NCBI GenBank assembly: GCA_039725955.1
Contig: CP091034.1
Coordinates: 4,398,001-4,462,000 of the forward strand
DNA: 64,000 nucleotides
Source of the DNA: Sinorhizobium sp. B11
GTDB lineage: Bacteria; Pseudomonadota; Alphaproteobacteria; Rhizobiales; Rhizobiaceae
Direction: 5' to 3'
The number at the start of each line of letters is the position of its first letter. Position 1 is the stretch's first letter. A program made the position numbers and the translations under genes. Below are positions 1 to 9,900 of this stretch, piece after piece. The notes beneath the pieces are model-generated. The model had not been told where the DNA came from. It made no database searches and was given only the letters and a program-made list of their open reading frames with translations.

Positions 1-38
1 CCGGTGAGGCGTCGCTTTTGTGGTTCCAATGCGTCAGC

Positions 39-1577
39 TTATTCGACGTCGAACTTGACGCCCTGCGCCAGCGGCAAGGTCTTGCCGTAATTGACGGTGT
101 TGGTGGAACGGCGCATGTAAGCCTTCCAGGCGTCCGAACCCGATTCACGGCCGCCGCCCGTCTCTTTCTCCCCGCCAAAGGCTCCGCCGATTTCAGCACC
201 GGATGGACCGATATTGACGTTGGCGATTCCGCAATCCGAGCCACGCGAGGAGAGGAAGGTTTCCGCTTCGCGCATATTGTTGGTGAAGATCGAGGACGAC
301 AGGCCCTGTGGGACAGCGTTGTGCAGTTCCAGCACGGCATCGAAATCGCTGTACTTGATGACGTACAGGATCGGCGCGAAGGTTTCGTGCTCCACCGGGC
401 CGGTCTGCTCCCGCATTTCGACGAGCGCGGGGCGAACATAGAAGGCTTCTGCCGAACCATTGTCGACACGCTCACCACCGACGACGGCGCCACCGGCAGC
501 CCTTGCCTGGCCGAGGGCCGTCTGCATCTTCTCGAAGGCCAGACCATCGATCAACGGGCCGACCAGTGTACCGGTTTCCAGCGGATTGCCGATCGTCACC
601 GAGCCATAGGCCTTCTTCAGCCGCGGAACGAGCTGGTCGTAGACGCTCTCATGCACGAAGAGACGGCGTAGCGTCGTGCAGCGCTGGCCGGCCGTGCCCA
701 TGGCCGCGAAGGCAACACCGCGCAGCGTCAGGTCGAGATCGGCCGTTGGGCAGACGATCGCGGCATTGTTGCCGCCAAGTTCCAGGATTGCGCGGGCAAA
801 GCGCTGCGACAGGCGCGGGCCGACGGCGCGGCCCATGGCGGTGGAGCCGGTGGCCGAAACCAGCGGGATCTTCGGATGGTCGACCAGCACTTCGCCGATC
901 TCGCGGCCACCGATCAACAGAGTAGAGAGATTTGCCGGTGCCTTGCCGCCTTCGGCGACGAAACGCTTCAACGCCTTCTCAAACAGGGCCTGCACGGCAA
1001 GAGCCGTCAGCGGCGTCTTTTCGGAAGGCTTCCAGACGGTGGAATTGCCGCAGACGAGGGCGAGAGCCGCATTCCACGACCAGACGGCAACCGGGAAGTT
1101 GAAGGCCGAAATGATACCGATGGCGCCAAGCGGATGCCAGCTTTCCATCATGCGGTGCTCGGCCCGCTCGGTAGCAATCGTCAGCCCGTAAAGCTGGCGG
1201 GAAAGACCGACGGCGAAATCGCAGATATCGATCATTTCCTGTACTTCGCCGAGACCTTCGGAGGTGATCTTTCCGACTTCGATCGAAACCAGGCGGCCGA
1301 GCGCGACCTTGGAGGCGCGCAGTTCCTCGCCGAGCAGACGGACCAGCTCGCCGCGCTTCGGTGCCGGAATGGCCCGCCACTCGAGGAAAGCCTTGTGTGC
1401 CGCATCGATCGCCGCCTTGGCGTCGGCGACGGAATGCTCCTTCAGCTTGCCGATTTCCTTGCCTGTGATCGGCGAGGTGACGGACAGCGTACCGCCCGTA
1501 TAGCTCCTGGCATCGACGCCGAGATCGGCGAGCAGCTTGGCAGTTTCGGTGGCGAGATCGAGGACGGCGATGTTCAT
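39..1577 (-). CDS. amaB: Aldehyde dehydrogenase, AmaB-like (2-aminoadipate semialdehyde / piperideine-6-carboxylate dehydrogenase)
   Basis: A 512-residue NAD(P)-dependent aldehyde dehydrogenase. The catalytic Cys300 lies in GQRCTTL and the general base Glu266 in LELGGNNA. In the pipecolate branch of lysine catabolism this family (AmaB, related to ALDH7A1) oxidises 2-aminoadipate 6-semialdehyde to 2-aminoadipate. The ATG at 1577 (MNIAVLDLA) is preferred over an upstream in-frame start that would run into amaA. It is the last gene of a minus-strand operon hglS-amaA-amaB, 25 bp after amaA. The substrate is inferred from the neighbours; the enzyme class is certain. Confidence 0.85.
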   Translation of the reverse strand: MNIAVLDLATETAKLLADLGVDARSYTGGTLSVTSPITGKEIGKLKEHSVADAKAAIDAAHKAFLEWRAIPAPKRGELVRLLGEELRASKVALGRLVSIEVGKITSEGLGEVQEMIDICDFAVGLSRQLYGLTIATERAEHRMMESWHPLGAIGIISAFNFPVAVWSWNAALALVCGNSTVWKPSEKTPLTALAVQALFEKALKRFVAEGGKAPANLSTLLIGGREIGEVLVDHPKIPLVSATGSTAMGRAVGPRLSQRFARAILELGGNNAAIVCPTADLDLTLRGVAFAAMGTAGQRCTTLRRLFVHESVYDQLVPRLKKAYGSVTIGNPLETGTLVGPLIDGLAFEKMQTALGQARAAGGAVVGGERVDNGSAEAFYVRPALVEMREQTGPVEHETFAPILYVIKYSDFDAVLELHNAVPQGLSSSIFTNNMREAETFLSSRGSDCGIANVNIGPSGAEIGGAFGGEKETGGGRESGSDAWKAYMRRSTNTVNYGKTLPLAQGVKFDVE

Positions 1578-1602
1578 TGTCGTGGTTCCAGTCTTGTTGT
1601 TC

Positions 1603-2886
1603 TCAGAAACGGGCATCGGCGAAATGGGCGACCTGAGCGCCGGCTTCGTACCATAGTTCCCTAAGCGCGCGGAAGCTCTGCTCACGGGGGTCGGTCAGCG
1701 GCAAAGGCAGATCCGCTTCGCCAATCCGGCCAAGAATATGCTCCGCCAGGGTGCGGCCGAACACCGTGCCAGGCGCAATCCCGCGGCCATTATAGCCCGA
1801 AAAGCCGATGACATTGGGGGCGAATTTGTGGAAGCGCGGCAGGGCGTTGTCAGTCATGCCGATCTGCCCGTACCATTCGCACTCGAATTCGGCGTCGCCG
1901 ATCTCGGGGAAGAGCCGCTTCAGCGCGCGCTTGGCCCAGCCCTTGTGCACGGATAGGCCAGTATTGCGCAGCGCCCCGACACTTCCGAAGACCAGGCGGC
2001 CGGCCTGATCCATCCGGAAGGACGAGAGAATTTCCTTCGTATCCCATACGCCCTCGCGATTGGGCAGGATCGACTGACGCAGATTATGGCCGAGCGGGAC
2101 AGTGGCGAAATTGAAATAGGGCAGAAATACCTGTTCGTTGCGCACCTGTTCCCACGGGCCGGTGCTGTAGGCATCCGTCGCCACGATGATCCAATCAGCC
2201 GTTACCTGCCCATGCTCCGTCTTCACCACCCACCGGCTGCCTTGCCGCTCGGTCGCAATGACGGAGCTTGCCGTGTGCAGCACAACGCCCGCCTTCTGGG
2301 CGGCATGCGCCAGCCCGCGCGCGTAGGCAAGCGGTTGCAGCGTGCCGGCCCGCATGTCGAGCAGCGAGCCGGCATAGGCATTCGTGCCAATGCGTTTTGC
2401 AGTCTCATCGGCATCGAGCAGTGCGACAGGCGCACCCCGCGCCGACCACTGCTTGAAGCGCTCCTCGACTTCCTTCAGACCATCGGCGCCGACGGCGCAA
2501 TGAAGCGTACCCTGCTTTTCGAGCTCGCAGGCGATGCCGTGCTTTTCGATCAGCTCCATCACCAGCCGCGGCGCATTACCGAGCAGGTCGAGCAGCCGCT
2601 CGCCATAGACGGGGCCGAGCACGCCGGGCAGATCATCAGGCATGACCCACATGCCGGCATTGATGAGCCCGACATTGCGGCCTGCGCCGCCGAAGCCGAT
2701 CTCCTTCGCCTCCAGGAGCACAACCCGCGATCCGGCCTCGGCCAGATGCAGGCCGGAAGAAAGGCCGGTATAGCCGCCGCCGACAATGACAACATCGGCA
2801 TCGACGGCGCCTGACAGTACAGACGTGACGGGTGGCTGGGGAGCAGTCTTTTCCCACAGGCCGTGGGAGCGCGGATCATTGAGCAT
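1603..2886 (-). CDS. amaA: FAD-dependent amino acid oxidase, AmaA-like (L-pipecolate oxidase)
   Basis: A 427-residue DAO-family flavoprotein. The N-terminal Rossmann motif VIVGGGYTGLSSGLHLAE (about residues 34-51) ends in the usual acidic residue (LLEA) for FAD ribose binding. The C-terminal GYNGRGIAPGT segment is typical of glycine/D-amino-acid oxidases. AmaA oxidises L-pipecolate to delta1-piperideine-6-carboxylate, which opens to the AmaB substrate. Its place between the AmaB- and HglS-like genes supports this role. A related gamma-glutamylputrescine or sarcosine-type oxidase is possible on sequence alone. Confidence 0.75.
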   Translation of the reverse strand: MLNDPRSHGLWEKTAPQPPVTSVLSGAVDADVVIVGGGYTGLSSGLHLAEAGSRVVLLEAKEIGFGGAGRNVGLINAGMWVMPDDLPGVLGPVYGERLLDLLGNAPRLVMELIEKHGIACELEKQGTLHCAVGADGLKEVEERFKQWSARGAPVALLDADETAKRIGTNAYAGSLLDMRAGTLQPLAYARGLAHAAQKAGVVLHTASSVIATERQGSRWVVKTEHGQVTADWIIVATDAYSTGPWEQVRNEQVFLPYFNFATVPLGHNLRQSILPNREGVWDTKEILSSFRMDQAGRLVFGSVGALRNTGLSVHKGWAKRALKRLFPEIGDAEFECEWYGQIGMTDNALPRFHKFAPNVIGFSGYNGRGIAPGTVFGRTLAEHILGRIGEADLPLPLTDPREQSFRALRELWYEAGAQVAHFADARF

Positions 2887-2955
2887 CGGACAGTCCAGTC
2901 TGGATCGAAATCGGTACTCTAGCGCCGCTCCCGCCCCTGCGGAAGCGGCCGATTG

Positions 2956-4383
2956 TCAGGCGACCGTCTTCAGCTTCAGGCCCGAAAGGCCGAGCTCTTC
3001 CATGGCCATATCAAGCGATGCGGCCTGCCGCTCGGCATAAAGCGCGAGCTCGTCCTGCACGTCGGCGCCAAGCGCCTGCTCGAAAGCCGCCCTGTTCGAA
3101 CGTGTCGCATAATTCTGCTGCTGGTCCGTGCCGAGATTCGACTGGAAGATACCGGCCGCGCTGACGGGCAGGAAATCCTCGTAGATGACAGGATCGAAAC
3201 GCAGATAACCTTTGGCGATCAGGGCCTCCGGATCGGACGGCAATTGGCCCTTCGCAGCAAGACCTTCAGGCGTCGCCGAATAGTGGAAGAAGGCCAGTCC
3301 TTCGCGCCGCAACTCGTCCCAACCGTCCGGCAATGCCTTGAATCGTTCCGCGAGCTCGGCGCCATAGTCACCGGCCTTGGCACCGGATGCGCCGACCTGC
3401 ACTTCGCCGCGCACCGAGGCGAGCAAACGATCGTAGAGCGTCCGGCCCTTGGCCGTCAGCGCAACGCCACGCTGTTCTATCTCGCCAAATCGAGCCGTAT
3501 GCGTGCCTGCCTTCGTGCCGGCAGCATCCGTGAAGGCAATCGGCTCTTCCAGTGCCTTGAAACTCGTCTGCCGGAGCAGGATATCGCAACTGCGCCGCGG
3601 CGGTCCTTCGATGACGGCCTTCGGCGTGATGCCGCGCTCCGGCATGCGCCGCTGCACTTCATCAATATCGAGCGTGCGCGGAGTGAGATGGTTGATATGC
3701 GGGCCCTTGAAGCTGACGACATCGGCAATGAGGCGGTGTGCGTCATGCAGGCGCTTGTAGGTCTCGGCACTGACGGTTGCCTCGCCATGCCAGCGGAAGG
3801 TTTCCAGCGCCTCGGCGACAAATTCTGCAGCTTCCGCTTCCGTCAGTCCACCAGCCTTCTCATGCTGCTCGATGAGTTTGATGGCGCGGGGCGTGTAGAT
3901 CTGCCGCTTGGCCAGGATATCAGCGGCTTCGGCGCGCAATTCCGCGTCCTCGATCAATTCCAGCCGCAACAGCGAGGTAAAGACGCGGAACGGATTGATG
4001 TTCAGCGCCTTTTCTTCGACAGGCCTGAAGCAGGTAGAATGCACGGGAACACCGGCGACCGAGAGATCGTAATAACCGACCGACTGCATCCCCATGACGG
4101 CAAAGAGCCGTCGGATGGTGAAGAGCTCCTCAGCCGTTCCGAGCCGGATCGCACCGTGGCGCTCGACATCGATGCGCTCGAGCTCACCTGCACGCCGAAG
4201 CCGCTCGCTAAGTTCCTGGTCTTTCGCGAGGACTTCGGCGTTGACCTCCCCCACAAGCTCGATCAGCGTCCCGTATTGCGGCACCTCCGTCCGGTACATC
4301 TGTGACATGGCTTCGGTGAAAAGCGAACGGATGCGGTCCGTGGAGACGAAAGCGCCGGGCATTGAAGAAAACTCCGCGTTCAT
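2956..4383 (-). CDS. hglS: 2-oxoadipate dioxygenase/decarboxylase, HglS (YdcJ / DUF1338 family)
   Basis: A 475-residue member of the YdcJ/DUF1338 family, whose Pseudomonas putida member HglS is an Fe(II)-dependent enzyme converting 2-oxoadipate to D-2-hydroxyglutarate. The reported metal and substrate residues are recognisable: His76 and Arg80 in ERHGAIR, His232 in INHLTPR, and a Glu near 301 in FGEIEQRG, all offset by about six from the P. putida numbering as I recall it. It is the first gene of the operon with amaA and amaB, divergent from the LysR gene across 84 bp. The operon therefore covers pipecolate oxidation and the late 2-oxoadipate step; the aminotransferase in between is not in the window. 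Confidence 0.85.
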   Translation of the reverse strand: MNAEFSSMPGAFVSTDRIRSLFTEAMSQMYRTEVPQYGTLIELVGEVNAEVLAKDQELSERLRRAGELERIDVERHGAIRLGTAEELFTIRRLFAVMGMQSVGYYDLSVAGVPVHSTCFRPVEEKALNINPFRVFTSLLRLELIEDAELRAEAADILAKRQIYTPRAIKLIEQHEKAGGLTEAEAAEFVAEALETFRWHGEATVSAETYKRLHDAHRLIADVVSFKGPHINHLTPRTLDIDEVQRRMPERGITPKAVIEGPPRRSCDILLRQTSFKALEEPIAFTDAAGTKAGTHTARFGEIEQRGVALTAKGRTLYDRLLASVRGEVQVGASGAKAGDYGAELAERFKALPDGWDELRREGLAFFHYSATPEGLAAKGQLPSDPEALIAKGYLRFDPVIYEDFLPVSAAGIFQSNLGTDQQQNYATRSNRAAFEQALGADVQDELALYAERQAASLDMAMEELGLSGLKLKTVA

Positions 4384-4452
4384 TCCGATTTTGCAGGATG
4401 AAGTTCTTTACAAGGGCTCTTAGGCCGTGAATATCGACGTTTCGGAAACAGC

Positions 4453-4471
4453 TCATTCTAAAATGGAATGA
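4453..4471. promoter_or_regulatory. LysR-type operator overlapping the regulator start
   Basis: A perfect inverted repeat TCATTC-N7-GAATGA. Its inner ATTC-N7-GAAT core fits the T-N11-A LysR box. It overlaps the first possible ATG (4468) of the LysR gene and lies about 70 bp upstream of hglS, so one site could serve autoregulation and operon control. Confidence 0.55.
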
Positions 4472-5376
4472 TCATGCTTGCACCAAGGCGCTTTCTGCCA
4501 TCGATTGCTCATCTTGCCGCCTTCGAAGCGGTCGCCCGCACCGGCAGCGTAACATCTGCCGCCCGCGAGCTTGACCTGACACAGAGCGCCGTCAGCCGCC
4601 AGATCAAGGCGCTTGAGGAACATCTTGGGGTCGAACTGTTCCTGCGCGAGCGCCAGACCGTGCGCCTTACCCTTGCCGGCGATGCCTATGCCCGCGAAAT
4701 CCGGGAAGCGCTGCGACGAATCTCCAGCGCCTCGCTGAACCTGCGCGCCAACCCGCACGGCGGCACGCTGAACCTTGCGATCCTGCCAACCTTCGGCACA
4801 CGCTGGCTGGCGCCACGCCTGGGCCGTTTTCTTGGTGCCAACCCCGGTGTCACGATCAACCTCGTCACCCGGCTCTCCTCCTTCGATTTCCGTCTCGATT
4901 CCATCGATGCAGCCATCCACTTCGGCCATCCGCACTGGCCGGGCGCCGAACTCGCCTTCCTGATGTCGGAGCGCACGCTGCCCGCCTGCAGTCCGGATTT
5001 CTTCAAGCGCAATGAGATCACCCGGCCGGAAGATCTGCTCTCGGTGCCGCTCCTGCATCTGACGACCCGTTCCGACGCCTGGGAGCGCTGGTTTGCCGAT
5101 AACGGCGTTGCCTTCGAAAGCGTGCATGGCATGCTGTTCGACCAGTTTGCCACCGCAGCACAGGCGGCCATCGCCGGCCTAGGCGTCGCCCTTCTGCCAA
5201 CTTTCCTCATCCAGGATGAGCTGGAGCGCGGCGATCTCGTTGCTGCCGTCGACCGCGAGATGGAGAGCCGCGAGCGTTATTATCTCGCCTTTCCTCCGGA
5301 GCGCGCCGATTACGCTCCGCTTGCCGCTTTTCGCGACTGGATCGTCTCCGAAGCCCATTCGGGTTCCGACACGTAA
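4468..5376 (+). CDS. LysR-family transcriptional regulator (GcvA-like)
   Basis: A 302-residue LysR regulator. The N-terminal winged HTH (about residues 10-70) contains SVTSAARELDLTQSAVSRQI, followed by a periplasmic-binding-protein-like effector domain. It is divergent from the hglS-amaA-amaB operon, so it is probably its regulator, with lysine, pipecolate or an intermediate as a plausible effector (inference). Two in-frame ATGs (4468, 4474) fall at the edge of a palindrome and neither has a strong ribosome site, so the start is uncertain by two codons. Confidence 0.85.
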   Translation: MIMLAPRRFLPSIAHLAAFEAVARTGSVTSAARELDLTQSAVSRQIKALEEHLGVELFLRERQTVRLTLAGDAYAREIREALRRISSASLNLRANPHGGTLNLAILPTFGTRWLAPRLGRFLGANPGVTINLVTRLSSFDFRLDSIDAAIHFGHPHWPGAELAFLMSERTLPACSPDFFKRNEITRPEDLLSVPLLHLTTRSDAWERWFADNGVAFESVHGMLFDQFATAAQAAIAGLGVALLPTFLIQDELERGDLVAAVDREMESRERYYLAFPPERADYAPLAAFRDWIVSEAHSGSDT

Positions 5377-5446
5377 GGAAGGCTTGCATCGCGGACGCGC
5401 TTTCGACCATTATGCGCGCCATCAGAATTCGATGCAGGAAATTCCC

Positions 5447-5683
5447 ATGAAGCCGATTTTCGTCCAGCTCCAGTGCGCCCCCGGCAAGACCTACGAGGTC
5501 GCCGACGCCATCTACAAGACCGAGCTGGTCTCGGAGCTCTATTCGACATCAGGCAACTACGACCTGCTGCTCAAGGTCTACATCGAGGAAGGCCAGGATA
5601 TCGGCAAATTCATCAACGACAACATCGCCAATATCCCCGGCATCGTTCGCTCGCTGACGACATTGACCTTCAAGGCATTCTGA
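5447..5683 (+). CDS. Stand-alone Lrp/AsnC ligand-binding (RAM) domain protein
   Basis: A 78-residue protein that is only the C-terminal RAM domain of Lrp/AsnC regulators (SGNYDLLLKVYIEE..., IVRSLTTLTFKAF) with no DNA-binding HTH. The ATG at 5447 has AGGA eight bases upstream. RAM domains form dimers or octamers and bind amino acids. A free copy may be an amino-acid sensor or may assemble with a full-length Lrp protein. It lies 70 bp downstream of the LysR gene on the same strand, which suggests a link to lysine-derived ligands (inference). Confidence 0.8.
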   Translation: MKPIFVQLQCAPGKTYEVADAIYKTELVSELYSTSGNYDLLLKVYIEEGQDIGKFINDNIANIPGIVRSLTTLTFKAF

Positions 5684-5786
5684 AGCGATTAACCATCCCC
5701 CCAATAAAGCCGGAAGGGTCACTTCCTCATATACCGCACCTTAAGGCTCGGTATGGCTGGTCATTCCCATAGAGAACAGGTGGGAA

Positions 5787-6953
5787 ATGTCCCTCTCCGT
5801 GGTAGAGACCGTCGAGAACATCCCGCAGCCGAAAGCTGCGCCCCTCATCGTGCACGTCGTACGGCAGTTTCTGCCCAACCGTGGCGGCCTTGAGGATGTG
5901 GTCGCCAATCTTGCCCGGCAAACGTTGAAACGCGGATACCGCGTCCGTGTTGTCACGCTTGATTCCCTCTTCACCGCTCCCGACGACAAGCTTCCCGCGC
6001 GCGAAACCATCGACGGCATCGAGGTTGTCCGTATCCCCTGGTCCGGCAGCAGTCGCTATCCGGTAGCACCACAGGTCTTCCGCCATATCGGCGACGCCGA
6101 TCTTATCCATGTCCATGCGATCGACTTCTTCTTCGACGCGCTCGCTTGGGGCAGGTTCCTGCACCGCAAGCCCATGGTCGTCACGACCCATGGCGGTTTC
6201 TTTCACACGAAGAAATTTCTTGTTATCAAGAAGATATGGTTCCGAACGTTGACACGCCTCTCGGCGATCGCCTATCGCCGCGTCGTCTGCTGCAGCGCGT
6301 CGGACCTCAGCCAGTTCATCCAGATCGTCCCCGATGGCATAACGATCGAGAATGGCGCCGATATCGGCAAATTCGCCGATGCCGCCTCGCGCACGCCCGA
6401 GCGACGCATCATCACGATCGGGCGCTTCTCGGTAAACAAACGGCTCGATCTTCTGCTGGATGCGATGGCCGCACTCGTAAAACGCAATCCCGATTGGCAT
6501 CTGGACGTTATCGGCGCCGAATCCGATCTTGATGCTGCTGACGTCAGGCGGAAGATTGCCGCAAGATCGTTGGAAACATCCGTAACCCTGACCATTTCAC
6601 CGGACAATCACGCGATCCGCGGCATCATTGCCAAGGCATCACTCATGGCTTCGGCATCGGAATATGAAGGCTTCGGCATCGTTGCGCTGGAAGCGATGAG
6701 CGCTGGCCTGCAGCCGGTCCTCAACACCAACGAGGCCTATCGCGCGCTCGCAGGACGGCATGAGGAAATCATCCTCGCCGACTTCACGAAGCCGGAACTC
6801 GCGGCGGATGCGATCGAGAAAGCCTATCGCGACGTCACCGTCGAGGGTTCGTCCTTGCGGGAGAGCCTCATGCAGGCCGCCCACGCCTATTCGTGGAATG
6901 CCGTTGCGGAACGTTATATCGACCTCTACCGCTCAATCGGCATTGCCACTTAA
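5787..6953 (+). CDS. Family GT4 glycosyltransferase
   Basis: A 388-residue GT-B glycosyltransferase. The N-terminal half has the glycine-rich acceptor-side loop (LPNRGGLEDVVANLAR). The C-terminal half has IGRFSVNKRLDLLLDA and the EX7E-type donor motif in SEYEGFGIVALEAMSAG. The ATG at 5787 follows a good AGGTGGG site. It transfers a sugar from a nucleotide donor to a lipid-linked or polysaccharide acceptor; the sugar cannot be read. It converges on the flippase-hydrolase gene with a 15-bp gap and probably belongs to the same glycan pathway. Confidence 0.85.
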   Translation: MSLSVVETVENIPQPKAAPLIVHVVRQFLPNRGGLEDVVANLARQTLKRGYRVRVVTLDSLFTAPDDKLPARETIDGIEVVRIPWSGSSRYPVAPQVFRHIGDADLIHVHAIDFFFDALAWGRFLHRKPMVVTTHGGFFHTKKFLVIKKIWFRTLTRLSAIAYRRVVCCSASDLSQFIQIVPDGITIENGADIGKFADAASRTPERRIITIGRFSVNKRLDLLLDAMAALVKRNPDWHLDVIGAESDLDAADVRRKIAARSLETSVTLTISPDNHAIRGIIAKASLMASASEYEGFGIVALEAMSAGLQPVLNTNEAYRALAGRHEEIILADFTKPELAADAIEKAYRDVTVEGSSLRESLMQAAHAYSWNAVAERYIDLYRSIGIAT

Positions 6954-6968
6954 AAAATCCGGAAATTC

Positions 6969-9900
6969 CTAAGCTTTCGCCAGCCGGACGATCTCGTCCA
7001 GTACCAGCTTGCGCGATTCCGGCGGCGTCAGATTGTGGTCTGCATCCTGCAGCATCACCAGACGCACGTTCGGATGCCGGGCGAACTTGTGGCCACGCGG
7101 ACCGAAGTGGAAATACATGTGGTCGAGACCGACATCGCCTTCGCTGTAGATCAGCGTCAGCGGCACCTTGCGTTTGCCAAGCGCCGCAAAGGACTGACGC
7201 ACCTGGCGTGCGATATGACGACGGCCCGGAATGAGTTCCACGAGCGGCGCGATGCGCGGCGAAAGCCGGCGGCCGACCGCGATAAAGATATTCTGCAGAG
7301 CAGCGAAGACATCGACCTCCCCGCGGAACAGCCGCCTGACCGTGTCGAGCCGCATCATCCGCTGGCCGTAATCATCGACGCTGCGTGGAACCGAGACGAC
7401 GTGCTCGCGCCGCACCGGCATTTCCGGATCCCAGTAGTAAACAAAGGGATTGATGGAAACGATCGCCTTCAGGCGCTCGTCCTCGATACCCGCGCGAAAA
7501 GCCACATAACCGCCGCTGCAGCGACCCGCGACCATGATCGGGCCGGCGACGAAGCTCTCCAGCAAATCGATGGAGGCCAGTGCATCGTCCGTCTGTGTCA
7601 CTGAATAGAGAACCTGTTCCGGGGCATCCGGACGCGGAACGCTGTCGCCGACATTGGCAGAATCGAAGCGCAGCGAAACGACGCCCTGGCGAGCGAGCTC
7701 GCGCGCCATATCGACAGTCGTCCGCCCCCAGCCGGCATGGCGGTCATAGGCCGTCGACATGAAGAGCACGGCGTTACCCTTGATCTCGCCCTGCGGCCGG
7801 CTGACGACGCCGATCAGATGCTGGAAGGCGCCGAAACGAACCGGGATCTCCTCAAAACCGTCACCTGCGAGCGGCCGGTTTTCGACCGCCTGCGATGAGT
7901 GACCGACGGACGGGGCGGGCGCGGTTGTCTCGACAAGCCATTCGGCAAGCAGCTTGATGACTGCCATTGGCGTCTTGGCAAACAGCGGGTTCGTGACCAG
8001 CTCGTCATAACCTTCGAAAACGCGCTGCTCGACATTGCCGCCGAGTGCCTTCAGGGCGTCAGCGAAACTCGTGTCGTCAACCCTAGCCGGGCGTTCGAGG
8101 ATAAGGTAATTCGGCGACGCAAGCTCCTGCGGCGAACCGATATTGAGTTTGCCGATTTCGGCAGCAATCGTGTCCGGCAGGCTCAGGCCCGCGATCTGAA
8201 CCTGGGCGCTTTGCGCATGCTCCTTGCCGAGACCGAGGTCGGCATGAATGATCCGCGACCACATGTTGATTTCGCGCAGATGCCCCCTGCCGCTGAGGAC
8301 AGGCGCAAGCAGCACGATGCTGTCGACGCCCTCGATCGTGTGGCCGGTCAGATGAGCAAGCGTGCCGCCGAGACCCTGGCCGACAAGAATGACCTGCGAG
8401 CAACCGCTGAGCGTCTTCAATTTTCCAGCTGCCGCGCGGATGGAATTCTTCCAGATTTCCAGACCGGGTGCCTGATCGCCGAAATCGAGCGCGTCACCCG
8501 TCCCGGTATAGTCGAAACGCAGGCTCGGCACGCCAATGTCAGAGAAATGCTCCGCCGCGACGCGATAGAATTTCCGCGTGCACATTTCTTCGAAGCCCCA
8601 GGGGCTCACGAAAAGAACGGCAGCCGAGCGTTTTTCAACATCAGCCTTTTCCGGCATGAAGAGACCGATCGTCCCGTCGAACACGACAGGAAGGGCAGCG
8701 GCACGGCCGGCACCTTCGGCCGGCTCGCGCGAGAACTCTTCGTTATCGGGCTTCTTCTCCCCACGTTCGGGGGTCGGCGTAGAGATGAAATTGACGACAC
8801 GCCTTGCTGGTCCCTGCAGGAGAGCCGGTATCTTGTCGAGGATCGAGCGCAGCACCTGGATATCTTCGACCGGAACGGCACGGAGGACTTTCAACGCAGC
8901 GAAGTAAGCAAACGCGCCGGCGATCATCGCAGCAACAAGACCGATCGGACCCTGGATGACCTCAAGCGCAGTGATGGCGCCGCAAGCACAAAATACCGCC
9001 GCAAGCGCAATCTTCGCAAGGCTGAGATAAAGACCCGAAAGCTGAGTTCCGAAGCCCGTTTGTCTGACCATCATTACCGACATCGCAACAAATACGGCGA
9101 TGCGCACAAGTGCGGCACCCTCGGCGGCCAGCCTAGGTACGATGAGTAAACAACCCACTACCATAAGAAGGCCACCTATCACACTGATTTTCAACCGTAC
9201 ATTGGCCTTGTCGATTGAAAGCAGGTATAGGCTGAGAACCTGCATGAGCGTGTAGGCTGGCGCGACGAGCGCAAGCAGCGCAACAACTCCGCCGCTTCGA
9301 TCGAAGGCTTCGCCGAAGACCACATGCACCAGTTCGCTGGAGATTGCGGCGAGCCCGAGGCTCATGGGCAGCACGATATAGGCCATGCTGCGGATGACGG
9401 CTGCAAAGGCCTCGACCGGGAACTTCGAGTCGGCGCTGGTGTGCCGCCGTTCCGAATAATAGGGCAGCAGGCTGCCGCTCATCTGGATCGGAAGCTGCAA
9501 TGCTATATTGGCGATCGACAGACCCGCCGCATAGAAGCCGACCATTTCCACCGACCAGAACTGCTGCAGGAAAAGCAGTTCGATACGATTGAGGAAGATC
9601 GAGTCGATGATGAATTGCATCGACAGGATCACGGACGACGAGGCCAGATATTTGAGCGATACGCCGCAGCGATCGCGCCGGGCAAAAAGAATCGGCAAAG
9701 TAGCAACGAAAAGCACCAACTGGCCGAGCGCGTAGCCGACGAGCACGCCCTCCACCCCGTAGAAGACGGCACCGACCGCCACGCCCGCAAGCTGGAAAAC
9801 CGAGACGATCAGCGTCAGCTGGAAGAACGTGCCGAGCCGTTTTTCACCGATGAGGTAGAATTTGACGAAGGAGCCGATCGCCTGGATGAAGAAGAGCATA

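Noticed and set aside
2953..4305. A 450-codon plus-strand open frame
   Set aside because: Antisense to hglS, which has the family residues in place.
7899..9149. A 416-codon plus-strand open frame
   Set aside because: Antisense to the flippase-hydrolase gene; the product has no family features.
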